DNA of 26,501 bases from assembly GCA_964610025.1 (NCBI GenBank), contig CAZSTX010000027.1, positions 1-26,501 of the forward strand, in the 5' to 3' direction. Below the pieces are notes generated by a model. That model was not told the origin of the DNA, searched no databases, and saw nothing but the letters and a program-made list of their open reading frames with translations. The DNA is from UBA5266 sp964610025. Lineage in GTDB: Bacteria > Bacteroidota > Bacteroidia > Bacteroidales > WCHB1-69. Shown here one piece after another: positions 8,543 to 17,520 of the stretch (position 1 is its first letter; each line of letters starts with the position of its first letter). Both the position numbers and the translations under genes were made by a program.

Positions 8543-10513
8543 TTATCTATAATAAACTCCTAATAATTTTTCAATTTCTGATATTATTTTTGTAATCTTT
8601 TTAATATCATATAATAGCAGTTTGATGTCTTCGTCGTTTTTTGTATTTTTTAATTCTTGTGTTTTTTCTTCTTTAATTTTTTTGAGTTTTATTAAACGTA
8701 GCATTTGTAAAGTTCTAATAACTTCTTCATGTAGTTTGTTTTTGCTATTATCTATGGTAGAAATAAAACTTCTAATCTTACTGCTTTCCCAAAGAGGACT
8801 TGGGTCAGGTTTAACATCAATAAGATTAATATATAACTCTCTAATTTCAGTTTCGGGGTGAAAATTTAATGTTTTCCCTATTGTTGAGGTATCTTTTTTT
8901 GCTATTTCATTATAAATAGTTAAAAATTTTTTATAAATAGGTGTTTCAAATTGAATTGTATCAGATTCTAAATTATCAAAAATAAATTGGTCAACTCTAA
9001 TAGGAAATATTTCTTTTTTTGAATTATCAATATAAATATTTATTTCTTTTTCTCCATAATTTACCAATAAAAACAACAAGCTTTTTTCAACATCACTAAG
9101 GGCTAAATGTTTGATTTCTTTTTGATTATGTTGAATAGGAAGTGGTTTTATTGCTTGAAATTCGCTTTTGTTTTTTTCTGTTTTATTATCTTTATAGGTT
9201 TCTAATCGAATTTTATTGACGTGTCTTAATAATACTGTTTCCGAAATATCTAACAAGCTACTACATTGTTTTACAAATAGAGTAACTTTAATAATATCGG
9301 GGATGCTCGCTATATCGGCTGCTATTTGATTAACAAATTCTGCTTTTTTAATAGGGTCGTTTTCTGTTTCTTTTAATAAAATATCTATTTTAAATTGAAT
9401 AAAATCTTTTTCTTGTTTAGCAAAATATTGTCTAATTTGTTGTAAATCATTTTTACGAGCAAAAGAATCGGGGTCTTCTTTTGGAGGTAACACAATGATA
9501 CGGATATTGAGATTTTCTTTTAGCATCATTCCTACTGCTCGTATAGCTGCTTCGATACCAGCACTATCTCCATCGTAAAGAATAGTAATATTATTGGTTA
9601 TTTTAGTTATTTGTTTTATTTGTCCTTGTGTTAGCGATGTTCCTGAAGATGCAATTACATTTTCGACTCCTGCTTGATAAAGCGAAAGCACATCGGTATA
9701 ACCTTCTACTAAATAACATTTATCTGCTTTTTTTATAGCATTTTTTGCTTGAAAAATCCCATATAAAACGTCGCTTTTGTGATAAATAGGCGATTCGGGA
9801 GAGTTGATATATTTAGCTATTTTTTTGTTAACATTACTTAAAATTCTTCCTCCAAAACCAATAACTTTACCCGAAAAATTATGGATAGGGAATAAAATAC
9901 GTTCTGAAAAACGATCATAACGAGCTATATTATTTTCTTTTTGAGTTGCGATAATTAATCCCGATTTTTCTAAATTTTCTAAAGTAAATCCTTTTTTTAA
10001 AGCATAATTTAAAAAAGAATTTCGTTCTTTAAGAGCATATCCAAGTTGAAATTTTTGAATTGTATCTTCGATAAATCCTCTTTCTTTTAAATAACTAAGC
10101 CCAATTGATTTGCCTTCTTGATGATGAAATAATAATTCTGTAAAATATTCATTTGCAAAAGCTGTAAGCGATAATAATGCTTCACGTTCATTTAATTTTT
10201 GTATGTTTTGAGGACTTTGAACTGTTTCCTGAATTTCTATATTGTATTTTTTTGCTAAATAGCGTAAAGCTTCTATATACGAATAACTTTCGTGTTTCAT
10301 TACAAAACCTACCGAATCGCCTGCAACGCCACAACCAAAACATTTACATATACCTTTTACAGGACTTACTGTAAAAGAAGGAGTTTTTTCGTCATGAAAT
10401 GGACATAACCCGATATAATTAACTCCGCGTTTATGTAATTTAACAAAATCACCTACTACTTCTTCGATGCGACATGCATTAATGATTTCGTTGATGGTTT
10501 CTTGGGTTATCAT
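8543..10513 (-). CDS. dnaG: DNA primase DnaG
   Basis: This 656-residue primase has an N-terminal CHC2 zinc finger (C37, H40, C58, C61 in CPFH and CFGC), the primase N-terminal domain, and a Toprim domain. The Toprim domain has EGYTD (269-273) for the catalytic glutamate and DGDSAG (313-318) for metal binding. The C-terminal part, from about residue 440, is lysine- and glutamate-rich and is expected to contact the replicative helicase. DnaG synthesises RNA primers for lagging-strand replication. It lies 12 bases after the LysM gene and 6 bases before priA. The start is well placed: MITQETINEI is the usual DnaG beginning. Confidence 0.97.
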   Translation of the reverse strand: MITQETINEIINACRIEEVVGDFVKLHKRGVNYIGLCPFHDEKTPSFTVSPVKGICKCFGCGVAGDSVGFVMKHESYSYIEALRYLAKKYNIEIQETVQSPQNIQKLNEREALLSLTAFANEYFTELLFHHQEGKSIGLSYLKERGFIEDTIQKFQLGYALKERNSFLNYALKKGFTLENLEKSGLIIATQKENNIARYDRFSERILFPIHNFSGKVIGFGGRILSNVNKKIAKYINSPESPIYHKSDVLYGIFQAKNAIKKADKCYLVEGYTDVLSLYQAGVENVIASSGTSLTQGQIKQITKITNNITILYDGDSAGIEAAIRAVGMMLKENLNIRIIVLPPKEDPDSFARKNDLQQIRQYFAKQEKDFIQFKIDILLKETENDPIKKAEFVNQIAADIASIPDIIKVTLFVKQCSSLLDISETVLLRHVNKIRLETYKDNKTEKNKSEFQAIKPLPIQHNQKEIKHLALSDVEKSLLFLLVNYGEKEINIYIDNSKKEIFPIRVDQFIFDNLESDTIQFETPIYKKFLTIYNEIAKKDTSTIGKTLNFHPETEIRELYINLIDVKPDPSPLWESSKIRSFISTIDNSKNKLHEEVIRTLQMLRLIKLKKIKEEKTQELKNTKNDEDIKLLLYDIKKITKIISEIEKLLGVYYR

Positions 10514-10525
10514 TAAAAAAAATTA

Positions 10526-12178
10526 TTATTTAGTTTTAATTGTTGGCGTAATTTGTGTTTCTTCTATATCAATAAAAGCATCTATAAATTTATAATCTTC
10601 AAGTTTATAAATGTTTATATATTCGTTTTCCATACAATTTTTTGTTATATTTGTAAAATGAAATTTTGTAGATAATAATGGCAAATCCATTTTGTTAATT
10701 TCAGCGTCAAAGTTACTTCCATATTCTATTAAAGCATTTAAAAAGAAAAATGTAATATCATATCCTTGGAATGCAAATTTATCTAATGTGGGTTCAATTT
10801 CATATTTTTCTCTAAATCGGTCGATAAAATTAATAACATTAGGATTACTGTAGTCGATAAAAAATTGACTAATATAATGTGTTTTTAATGCCATAAAATA
10901 TTCTGATTCAATATTATCAAAAAATTCCCAAAAAGAAGGAGCTACTAAAGTTATATTTTCATATTGCATATTGTACATACGTTGAACGAAATTAGTAATA
11001 TTGATTTCTCCTGTAAAGAAAGGGAAAACAAAATTTTCACTATTGGCATCAATCGCATTTTGTATTCCGGCAATACCTTCTTTAGAATAATTAATTTCTT
11101 TTATCGAAATGTTTTTTGTATCTGATATTGATTGCATTAATCCTATTTTATATGCTTGTATTTTTTTATTATCTTCATCATTTTGAGTATTGATTAAAAT
11201 TATTTGTGCTTTTTCGTAATATTGAGCGATATATTTTCCTATAGCTGCTGCTTGTTTTTGATAAGATGCTGTTACTTTATACATTAATGCATCACATTCA
11301 TCAAAATTTATCGAAAAAGGATTGACAAGTATAGCATTTTTGTTTTTCATATAACTGCACAATAAAGCAAATTTGTTACTAAAAAATGGACCTATAATCA
11401 AATCGGCATCATCTAACTTTCCTTGTTCAATTATTCTTTCTAAAGCTTCAGAATTATATTCGTTGATATCTTCTACGTATAATTTTATTGGAATACCTTT
11501 TTTCCCAGCGTCTTCGGCGGCGAGCAATAAACCTTCATAAAACTGAATAAAAAGAAAAGATTTAATAATATTATAGTCAGAAATATGTTTAAATGTTTTA
11601 CTTTGAATGCTTTGTAAATAATTAGTATACAAAGGTAATAAAGCATATACCTTATAAGAAGTTTTTTTTATTCCTTTATTAACTTCTTCAATAATATTGT
11701 TGGGTTCAAGTTCTATCTTTGTGTCTTTTGAATAAATTTTTATTTCTTGTCCGATAGATAGATTTTCTGTTAATGTTGGATTCCATTTTTGCAACAAAGA
11801 TATAGAAACATCATATTTACGAGCAATGCCATAGAGTGTTTCGCCGGGTTCTACATAATGTATTTGTGCGTTGAGATTGTCAATAGGAGATTGCGCTTGT
11901 TGTTTTTCTTGTGAAATAATTTTTGGTTCTTTTCTTATAAAAATTTTTATTTCTTCTCCTATTTTTATTCCATTTTCTGCTTGAGGATTGTATTTAATAA
12001 TATCTTCAATTGCCATATTATATGTTTTTGATAATCCATAAAGTGTTTGTCCTGAACTTACTTTATGAATTAAAAAAACATTTCCATCCTCAATAAGAGT
12101 GTCTTGAATGTTTTGAGCTTGTAATAGAGATATTAATATTATAAGCAATGTTGTTAAAAAATATATTTTTTTTCTCAT
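10526..12178 (-). CDS. LysM-repeat protein with periplasmic-binding (type 1) domain
   Basis: This 550-residue protein begins with a signal peptide (hydrophobic residues 6-20, cleavage probably after LQAQ). Two LysM repeats follow, at about 36-80 and 106-149; each has the GQTLYGLS or GETLYGIA core and ends with an IGxEIKI strand. From about 174 to 530 there is a region like a type 1 periplasmic substrate-binding protein (YALLPLYTNYL, then PFFSNKFAL). LysM binds peptidoglycan glycans, so the protein should sit in the periplasm attached to the wall. The ligand of the binding domain is unknown, and no ABC transporter genes are adjacent, so a sensing or scaffolding role is as likely as transport. 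Five bases separate it from the CPBP gene. Confidence 0.82.
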   Translation of the reverse strand: MRKKIYFLTTLLIILISLLQAQNIQDTLIEDGNVFLIHKVSSGQTLYGLSKTYNMAIEDIIKYNPQAENGIKIGEEIKIFIRKEPKIISQEKQQAQSPIDNLNAQIHYVEPGETLYGIARKYDVSISLLQKWNPTLTENLSIGQEIKIYSKDTKIELEPNNIIEEVNKGIKKTSYKVYALLPLYTNYLQSIQSKTFKHISDYNIIKSFLFIQFYEGLLLAAEDAGKKGIPIKLYVEDINEYNSEALERIIEQGKLDDADLIIGPFFSNKFALLCSYMKNKNAILVNPFSINFDECDALMYKVTASYQKQAAAIGKYIAQYYEKAQIILINTQNDEDNKKIQAYKIGLMQSISDTKNISIKEINYSKEGIAGIQNAIDANSENFVFPFFTGEINITNFVQRMYNMQYENITLVAPSFWEFFDNIESEYFMALKTHYISQFFIDYSNPNVINFIDRFREKYEIEPTLDKFAFQGYDITFFFLNALIEYGSNFDAEINKMDLPLLSTKFHFTNITKNCMENEYINIYKLEDYKFIDAFIDIEETQITPTIKTK

Positions 12179-12183
12179 TTTTT

Positions 12184-13101
12184 TTAATGTTTTACTTTCT
12201 TATTTAAAACGGAAAATTTCCATTTATATTTAAAATTGAGAATAATAATAAATATTGTTCCCATTATTAATAGTTCAATATTGTCAATAACAGATATTTT
12301 TATATTAATTTCTTGTAAAAGAGCGTAGGTTTGTAATGCAGACCCTTCAGATGTTACGATTAAACACAAAAAAATATTATTTGCGGTGTGTGCTCCCATT
12401 GCCGTTTCGATGCCATCGTCTAAAATAGTTATTAATCCGAATAGTAATCCAAAAATTATATATTGAGGCATAACATACCAAAAGCCATATTCGCTTATTT
12501 CTGGATTAAAAATATGCAATAACCCGAAAATTAATGCTGTAAAAATAATTGGTAATAATCTATTATTTGTCCAAGAGGCAAAACCTTGCATAAGGTATCC
12601 TCTAAACATAACTTCTTCGTAAATAGTTTGAAAAGGGAGTAATAATAGTACAATAATTAATAAAATAATAAATTTGTCAGGTTGAAATTGCGGAATAAAA
12701 TTTTGCGGAAAAATAATATATTTAATTAATAAATAGAGAGTCATTAAGAAAAACCATATTGCAAAAGAAAAGAAAAAATGCTCCCAACGAATTTTATGAG
12801 TGCCATTTATAACTTCGCTATATGACCTTCCGTGTAATTTTTTTATTAAAATAAAAAGTATTAGTAATCCAATAAGAAATGGAAAAATATTTAAAGTTAA
12901 AATAGCATTGAAATCAATACCATAATGCACTAAATCGTTAATAGTATTAATAATAATGCCATATTTTTGATGAATGTGCATAAATATGGCTAATTGAGGA
13001 AGGGCTCCGATAAAAGCAATTATTAAGAACCCTATTAGAAATAGTAAAATATATTTCCAAACATGATTTTGTTCATCTAATGTTTGCTCTAAATGATTCA
13101 T
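12184..13101 (-). CDS. CPBP-family intramembrane metalloprotease (Abi/CAAX-type)
   Basis: This 305-residue membrane protein has about eight hydrophobic segments (for example 17-37, 71-88, 113-132, 152-168, 189-204, 216-236, 274-292). The CPBP signature is complete: EEVMFRG (172-178) with the glutamate pair and arginine, FGLLH (H206), and HTANN (H248, N251-N252). Family members cleave prenylated proteins or other membrane substrates; some protect against bacteriocins. The substrate here cannot be predicted. The gene lies within the housekeeping run, 18 bases after guaA and 5 before the LysM gene, which suggests an envelope role expressed constitutively. Confidence 0.88.
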   Translation of the reverse strand: MNHLEQTLDEQNHVWKYILLFLIGFLIIAFIGALPQLAIFMHIHQKYGIIINTINDLVHYGIDFNAILTLNIFPFLIGLLILFILIKKLHGRSYSEVINGTHKIRWEHFFFSFAIWFFLMTLYLLIKYIIFPQNFIPQFQPDKFIILLIIVLLLLPFQTIYEEVMFRGYLMQGFASWTNNRLLPIIFTALIFGLLHIFNPEISEYGFWYVMPQYIIFGLLFGLITILDDGIETAMGAHTANNIFLCLIVTSEGSALQTYALLQEINIKISVIDNIELLIMGTIFIIILNFKYKWKFSVLNKKVKH

Positions 13102-13119
13102 ATTAAAATATTTAAAATT

Positions 13120-14649
13120 TTACTCCCACTCGATTGTTGCGGGAGGTTTAGAACTTATATCATACACTACTCTATTGACACCACGTACATTATTGATGAT
13201 TTCATTGGAAATTTTACCTAAAATTTCATACGGAAGATGTACCCAATCTGCTGTCATACCATCTACAGAATTAACAGCACGTAGGGCAACACAATTTTCG
13301 TAAGTACGTTTATCTCCCATAACACCAACGCTTTTCACTGGCAGTAATACTGCTAATGCTTGCCAACATTTATCATACCAGCCCAATTCTCGAAGTTGAT
13401 GAATAAAAATAGCATCAACTTCTTGTAGTATGCGTACTTTTTCTTCAGTAATCTCACCTAATATGCGTATGCCTAATCCAGGGCCAGGGAAAGGATGGCG
13501 ATACAACATTTCTTTTGGAACTCCTAATGCTTCGCCTACATGTCGCACTTCATCTTTAAACAAATAGCGAAGAGGTTCTACTATTTTAAGAGACATGCGC
13601 TCGGGTAATCCTCCAACATTATGGTGTGATTTTATGGTGTTGGATAATCCTTTTACAGTTATCGATTCTATAACATCAGGATAAATAGTTCCTTGTGCTA
13701 ACCACTGAACATTTTTTATTTTTTTTGCTTCTTTTTCAAATATTTCTATAAAAGTAGTGCCTATTATTTTTCGTTTTTGCTCAGGGTCGGATATGTTTTT
13801 TAATTTTTCATAAAAAATAGTTTCTGCTTTTACTCCAATGATATTGATCCCTATTTGTTGGCAAGATTGCATTACTAATTCAAATTCATTTTTTCTTAAC
13901 AAACCTGTATCAACAAAAATTCCATATAAATTATTGCCTATTGCTTTGTTTAATAAATAAGCTGCTACTGTAGAATCGACACCACCCGAAAGTCCTAAAA
14001 TAACTTTATCGTTTTGAAGTTGATTTTTTAGCTCATGTATTGTTTTATTTATAAATAAATCTGGCGCCCATGTTTGCTCACATTTACAAATGTTTACAAT
14101 AAAATTTGTTAATAACTTTGTCCCATATTCTGAGTGATGTACTTCGGGATGAAATTGGATGCCGTATGTATCTTCATCTTTTATTTTAAATCCTGCATGT
14201 TTGACATTTTCTGTACTACAGATAATTTCAAAATGCGATGGAATTTCAGTAATAGTATCTCCGTGCGACATCCACACTTGCGATCCTATTTGAATATTTT
14301 TAAATAATTTATTTTCAGTATCAATAAAGACTAAATTTGCTTTTCCATATTCTCTATGAGAAGAAGGGAGTACATTGCCACCTTGTTGATATGCCAAAAG
14401 TTGAGCTCCGTAACATATTCCTAAAATAGGCACTTTTTTTCTCCATTGTTCAATCACAGGAGAGGGAGCATCTTTGTCGTAAACAGAAAAAGGACTCCCT
14501 GATAAAATAATTCCTTTTACATTATCAGAGATGTTATTAACTTTATGATAAGGTTTAATTTCACAATAAGTATTGATTTCTCTAATTTTTCGAGCAATAA
14601 GTTGTGTGTACTGAGACCCAAAATCTACAATTAAAATCATTTTATCCAT
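13120..14649 (-). CDS. guaA: GMP synthase (glutamine-hydrolysing)
   Basis: GuaA converts XMP to GMP using glutamine and ATP. The N-terminal class I amidotransferase domain shows FGSQYTQLIARKIRE, the nucleophile in GICYGAQ and the His/Glu pair in QFHPEVHHSEYG. The ATP-pyrophosphatase domain has the PP-loop LSGGVDSTVAAYLL. The dimerisation domain ends in the conserved PPATIEWE C-terminus. The frame is open to an ATG at 14673, but that adds eight residues without family counterpart and overlaps serS. I chose the ATG at 14649 (MDKMILIVDFGSQ), which starts the conserved sequence and leaves 10 bases after serS; ATGs at 14655 and 14640 are alternatives. The gene is co-directional with serS upstream and the CPBP gene downstream. 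Confidence 0.97.
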   Translation of the reverse strand: MDKMILIVDFGSQYTQLIARKIREINTYCEIKPYHKVNNISDNVKGIILSGSPFSVYDKDAPSPVIEQWRKKVPILGICYGAQLLAYQQGGNVLPSSHREYGKANLVFIDTENKLFKNIQIGSQVWMSHGDTITEIPSHFEIICSTENVKHAGFKIKDEDTYGIQFHPEVHHSEYGTKLLTNFIVNICKCEQTWAPDLFINKTIHELKNQLQNDKVILGLSGGVDSTVAAYLLNKAIGNNLYGIFVDTGLLRKNEFELVMQSCQQIGINIIGVKAETIFYEKLKNISDPEQKRKIIGTTFIEIFEKEAKKIKNVQWLAQGTIYPDVIESITVKGLSNTIKSHHNVGGLPERMSLKIVEPLRYLFKDEVRHVGEALGVPKEMLYRHPFPGPGLGIRILGEITEEKVRILQEVDAIFIHQLRELGWYDKCWQALAVLLPVKSVGVMGDKRTYENCVALRAVNSVDGMTADWVHLPYEILGKISNEIINNVRGVNRVVYDISSKPPATIEWE

Positions 14650-14659
14650 AAACATTTTT

Positions 14660-15931
14660 TTATATAAAATCAAATCCCGTATAAGGTTGTAATGCCTTAG
14701 GAATAAGTATAGTATTATTTTCTTTTTGATTATTTTCTAATAAAGCAACCACAATGCGCGGTAAGGCTAAAGCACTTCCGTTAAGTGTATGCAATAGTTG
14801 TATTTTTCCTTCTTTATTTTTATATCTTAATTTCATACGATTAGCTTGAAAATTTTCAAAATTAGAGACAGAGCTTACTTCTAACCATTTTTGTTGTCCT
14901 TTTGCAAATACTTCGAAATCATATGTTAAAGCAGAAGTAAAACTAATATCGCCACCACACAAGCGAAGAATGCGAAAAGGTAATTCTAATGTATGCAATA
15001 ATGAGCTTACATATTTTTTCATTTCTTCTAAAATAATATAAGAATCTTCAGGTTTTGTTATTTGAACTATTTCAACTTTATCAAATTGATGCAGACGATT
15101 TAATCCTCGTACATCTTGACCATATGAACCTGCTTCGCGGCGAAAGCAAGCCGAATAAGCACAGTGTTTAATGGGAAGTTCTTCTGATTTTAGTATTTTA
15201 TTGCGATACACATTAGTTACTGGAACTTCTGCTGTTGGGATAAGGTATAGATTGTCTTTGGTAATATGATACATTTGTCCTTCTTTATCTGGAAGTTGCC
15301 CTGTGGCAAAAGCAGAATCTTCGTTTACTATGTAAGGTGTTTGAAGTTCTATATAACCATTATTAATAGCGTTGTCTAAAAAGAAATTAATTAAGGCACG
15401 TTGTAGTTTTGCTCCTTTGTTAAGATAAACTGGAAATCCTGACCCTGTTAGTTTAGTTCCTATTTCAAAATTGATTAAATTTGTTTTTTCACAAAGTTCC
15501 CAGTGTGGGAGCATAAAATGAGTTGCTGTTATGTCATCGCCTTCAACACTTATTATTTCATTATCTTCTGCCGATTTCCCTTTAGGAACACTCTTATGAG
15601 GAAGATTGGGTAAAAGAATTAATAGGTCGTTAATTGCAATTTCATTTTTTATAAGCTCTTCTTCTATTGTTTTCGATTTTATTTTAAGTTGAGCAGTATG
15701 TTCTTTTAAAAGTTCTGCTTCGGTAATTTTTTTTTCTTTAAATAGTATTCCAATTTCTTTAGCAAGTTTATTTTGTTGGGCAAAATTATCGTCTAATTGC
15801 TTTTGTAAACTGCGTTTAAGTTTATCGAAATGTAAAATATTGTGAACATATTCGCTTGCGTCAAAGTTTTTTACTTTTAATCTTTCTATAACATTATCAG
15901 GGTTTTCTCTTAAATATTGTAACGTTATCAT
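14660..15931 (-). CDS. serS: Seryl-tRNA synthetase
   Basis: This 423-residue class II synthetase charges tRNA-Ser with serine. Residues 1-105 form the N-terminal tRNA-binding coiled-coil arm (charged, heptad-like from about 28 to 105). The catalytic domain follows, with the serine-binding TAEVPVTN, motif 2 FRREAGSYGQDVRGLNRLHQ and motif 3 NGSALALPRIVVALLE. Length and motifs are normal. It is the first gene of the long minus-strand run and has a -7-type box about 20 bases upstream, so this promoter may drive guaA, dnaG and priA as well. Confidence 0.97.
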   Translation of the reverse strand: MITLQYLRENPDNVIERLKVKNFDASEYVHNILHFDKLKRSLQKQLDDNFAQQNKLAKEIGILFKEKKITEAELLKEHTAQLKIKSKTIEEELIKNEIAINDLLILLPNLPHKSVPKGKSAEDNEIISVEGDDITATHFMLPHWELCEKTNLINFEIGTKLTGSGFPVYLNKGAKLQRALINFFLDNAINNGYIELQTPYIVNEDSAFATGQLPDKEGQMYHITKDNLYLIPTAEVPVTNVYRNKILKSEELPIKHCAYSACFRREAGSYGQDVRGLNRLHQFDKVEIVQITKPEDSYIILEEMKKYVSSLLHTLELPFRILRLCGGDISFTSALTYDFEVFAKGQQKWLEVSSVSNFENFQANRMKLRYKNKEGKIQLLHTLNGSALALPRIVVALLENNQKENNTILIPKALQPYTGFDFI

Positions 15932-15950
15932 TCTTTTTTTATATTTTTAA

Positions 15951-15958
15951 CAAAAGTA
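15951..15958 (-). promoter_or_regulatory. Candidate -7 box for serS and the following run
   Basis: The minus strand reads TACTTTTG, matching TAnnTTTG, 20 bases before the serS ATG. A clear -33 TTG at the usual distance is not visible. Because the seven genes downstream are 5-18 bases apart or touching, this may be the main promoter of the whole run. Confidence 0.5.
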
Positions 15959-16092
15959 CTTTTTTTATTATTATGATAAGCATTTTTTTTAACTTATAAA
16001 CAAATTAATTTATAACTTAAATTTTACAATGAATATTAGATGTGAAAAATAATAGTTGTATTGAATCTTAAAATGAAAGAAAATGTAGATTA

Positions 16093-16863
16093 TTATTCAT
16101 ACAAAAATGTGGCTTTATCTAATAATGAAGACGATTTTTCGTATCCTATTTTAAACAAAATATTACTTTTCCTTACATCGTAAATCGAATAGTTAGATAA
16201 TTCTTTTGGTTCTATATAAAGGTCGCAATATTTTGCTTTTTTCCATCCGTGCGATTCGTATATTATATGAAAAGTACGCTCTATATTTTGCCTTATTGAT
16301 TTAATTTTATCTTGCTTTTTAAAAGGATGTAAATGAGACCCAATTATATATTTGCAATTTTCTCGTATTTGTTCTACAGGAAAATTATCGAATAACCCTC
16401 CGTCTACATAATATTCTTCGTTTATTATAGTTGGATTAAATACAATAGGAATACTTATAGAAGCTAAAATTTTATCTATCAATAATCCTGATTTAAAATA
16501 AATTACATTTCCGTTTGTCAGGTTGGAAGTTGATACAACTAAGGGAATATGTAATTCTTCAAAAGTAGTTGCTCTTATTGTTTTATGTAATTTGTTTTTT
16601 AGTTTTTCGGTTTTTAATAAACTATTAATATTAAGTTTTGGTCTTGCTAAATCGAAAAAGCTATTGTCTTTAAACATTTCTAACATCTCGTTAGGCGAAT
16701 AGCCATCAGCATACAAAGCTCCAACTAAAGCTCCTACACTGGCACCTGCAATTATTTCTGGTTTTATGCCTCTTTCTTCCATGGATTTTAGTAATCCTAA
16801 ATGTGCAAAACCTTTTGCTCCACCTCCACTAAGAACAAGCCCTATTTTAAATTCTTTTTTCAT
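16093..16863 (-). CDS. Patatin-like phospholipase (RssA-type)
   Basis: This 256-residue patatin-fold hydrolase carries all family hallmarks: an oxyanion-hole GGGAKG (13-18), the nucleophile motif GASVG with S42 (40-44), and the dyad aspartate in DGG (154-156). There is no signal peptide or membrane segment, so it is probably cytoplasmic, like RssA/YchK proteins, and may act on phospholipids or acyl esters. It lacks the C-terminal barrel of outer-membrane patatins. It stands alone, 161 bases upstream of serS on the same strand, and is divergent from the DUF1294 gene. Confidence 0.9.
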   Translation of the reverse strand: MKKEFKIGLVLSGGGAKGFAHLGLLKSMEERGIKPEIIAGASVGALVGALYADGYSPNEMLEMFKDNSFFDLARPKLNINSLLKTEKLKNKLHKTIRATTFEELHIPLVVSTSNLTNGNVIYFKSGLLIDKILASISIPIVFNPTIINEEYYVDGGLFDNFPVEQIRENCKYIIGSHLHPFKKQDKIKSIRQNIERTFHIIYESHGWKKAKYCDLYIEPKELSNYSIYDVRKSNILFKIGYEKSSSLLDKATFLYE

Positions 16864-16895
16864 ATTTTTTATAACGAATAAAATATAAATTATTA

Positions 16896-16903
16896 TATTT
16901 TTG
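16896..16903 (+). promoter_or_regulatory. Candidate -7 box for the DUF1294 gene
   Basis: The plus strand reads TATTTTTG, a TAnnTTTG match 24 bases before the ATG at 16928. The AT-rich context makes chance matches possible. Confidence 0.4.
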
Positions 16904-16927
16904 TAAAAACTGTTTTTTTATATAATT

Positions 16928-17191
16928 ATGTATGTTTATTATTTAATAGGAATTAATATAATTGGAACATTTTTGTTTGTCATTGATAAACAACATGCTA
17001 AAAAATGCAGGGACCGAATTAGTGAAACATATTTGCATTTTATAGAATTATTAGGAGGAATATTAAGTATGTTTTTCTTAATTTTTTTGATACGACATAA
17101 ATCTAAAAAACCTTCTTATTATATAATTAGTTTGTTTATATTTATTTTTTATATTTTATTAACTTTATTCATTTGTTGGGCTTACAGTTGA
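16928..17191 (+). CDS. DUF1294 family small membrane protein
   Basis: This 87-residue protein has three hydrophobic segments (about 3-18, 39-56, 63-85). It carries the DUF1294 pattern: a DKxxAKKxRxRISExxLH stretch (residues 20-37), LLGG, and an RHKSKKPS motif (56-63). The family is widespread in bacteria and its function is unknown; some members are fused to cold-shock domains, but none is present here. A hairpin with a T-rich tail follows directly, so it is probably a single-gene transcript. Confidence 0.8.
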   Translation: MYVYYLIGINIIGTFLFVIDKQHAKKCRDRISETYLHFIELLGGILSMFFLIFLIRHKSKKPSYYIISLFIFIFYILLTLFICWAYS

Positions 17192-17195
17192 ATAA

Positions 17196-17229
17196 TAGAT
17201 AATTTTTTTATCTAAATTTTTCTTTTTTA
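17196..17229 (+). terminator. Candidate rho-independent terminator after the DUF1294 gene
   Basis: A perfect 7-bp inverted repeat TAGATAA / TTATCTA (17196-17202 and 17208-17214) encloses a 5-base T loop. It is followed by a T-rich tail with T5 and T6 runs. It begins 5 bases after the stop codon. The stem has only one G-C pair, so it is weak. Confidence 0.45.
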
Positions 17230-17330
17230 TGCCAAAATTGAAGTATAAAAAAAACCGTAAAAGGAATAAACTGATATTTATTATTTTTAATTCAATGTAA
17301 TATAGATAGTTAAATTAAAAATAAAATAAT

Positions 17331-17520
17331 AAAAAAAAATTTACTATCTTGCAGAAAATTAGTGCCTAACAATAAAAGGACAACACATAGTTTGCCATAA
17401 GTGGTGGTGTAGCTCCGCACCACGCCATATTCCTTTCCGTTATCGTAAACATAGAAAATATTTTCGATTCAAATATCTGAGAAAATTTATAGATGATTGT
17501 TGAATATAATCAGAAAAAAT
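17331..17520 (+). repeat. Accessory-island direct repeat, copy A (attC-like core)
   Basis: This matches copy B (19541-19730) at a constant offset of 2210 bases with no indels in the aligned part. I count about eight substitutions, roughly 95% identity. It opens with an A-run and TTACTATCTTGCAG. It then has GCCTAAC (17364-17370), AAAGGA (17375-17380), a GTGGTG/CACCAC hairpin (17404-17409 and 17418-17423), and TCCTTT (17431-17436) plus GTTA (17439-17442) pairing back to AAAGGA and TAAC. This folded layout resembles integron attC sites or a MITE. No integrase or transposase is in the window. Confidence 0.85.

Noticed and set aside
14650..14673. Upstream ATG for guaA at 14673
   Set aside because: It overlaps serS and adds residues not found in GMP synthases; ATGs nearer the conserved start are available.
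17364..17445. Firm call of an integron attC site
   Set aside because: The right arm does not match GTTRRRY fully and is further decayed in copy B. Similarity continues well beyond the core, and no integrase is visible, so only attC-like is claimed.
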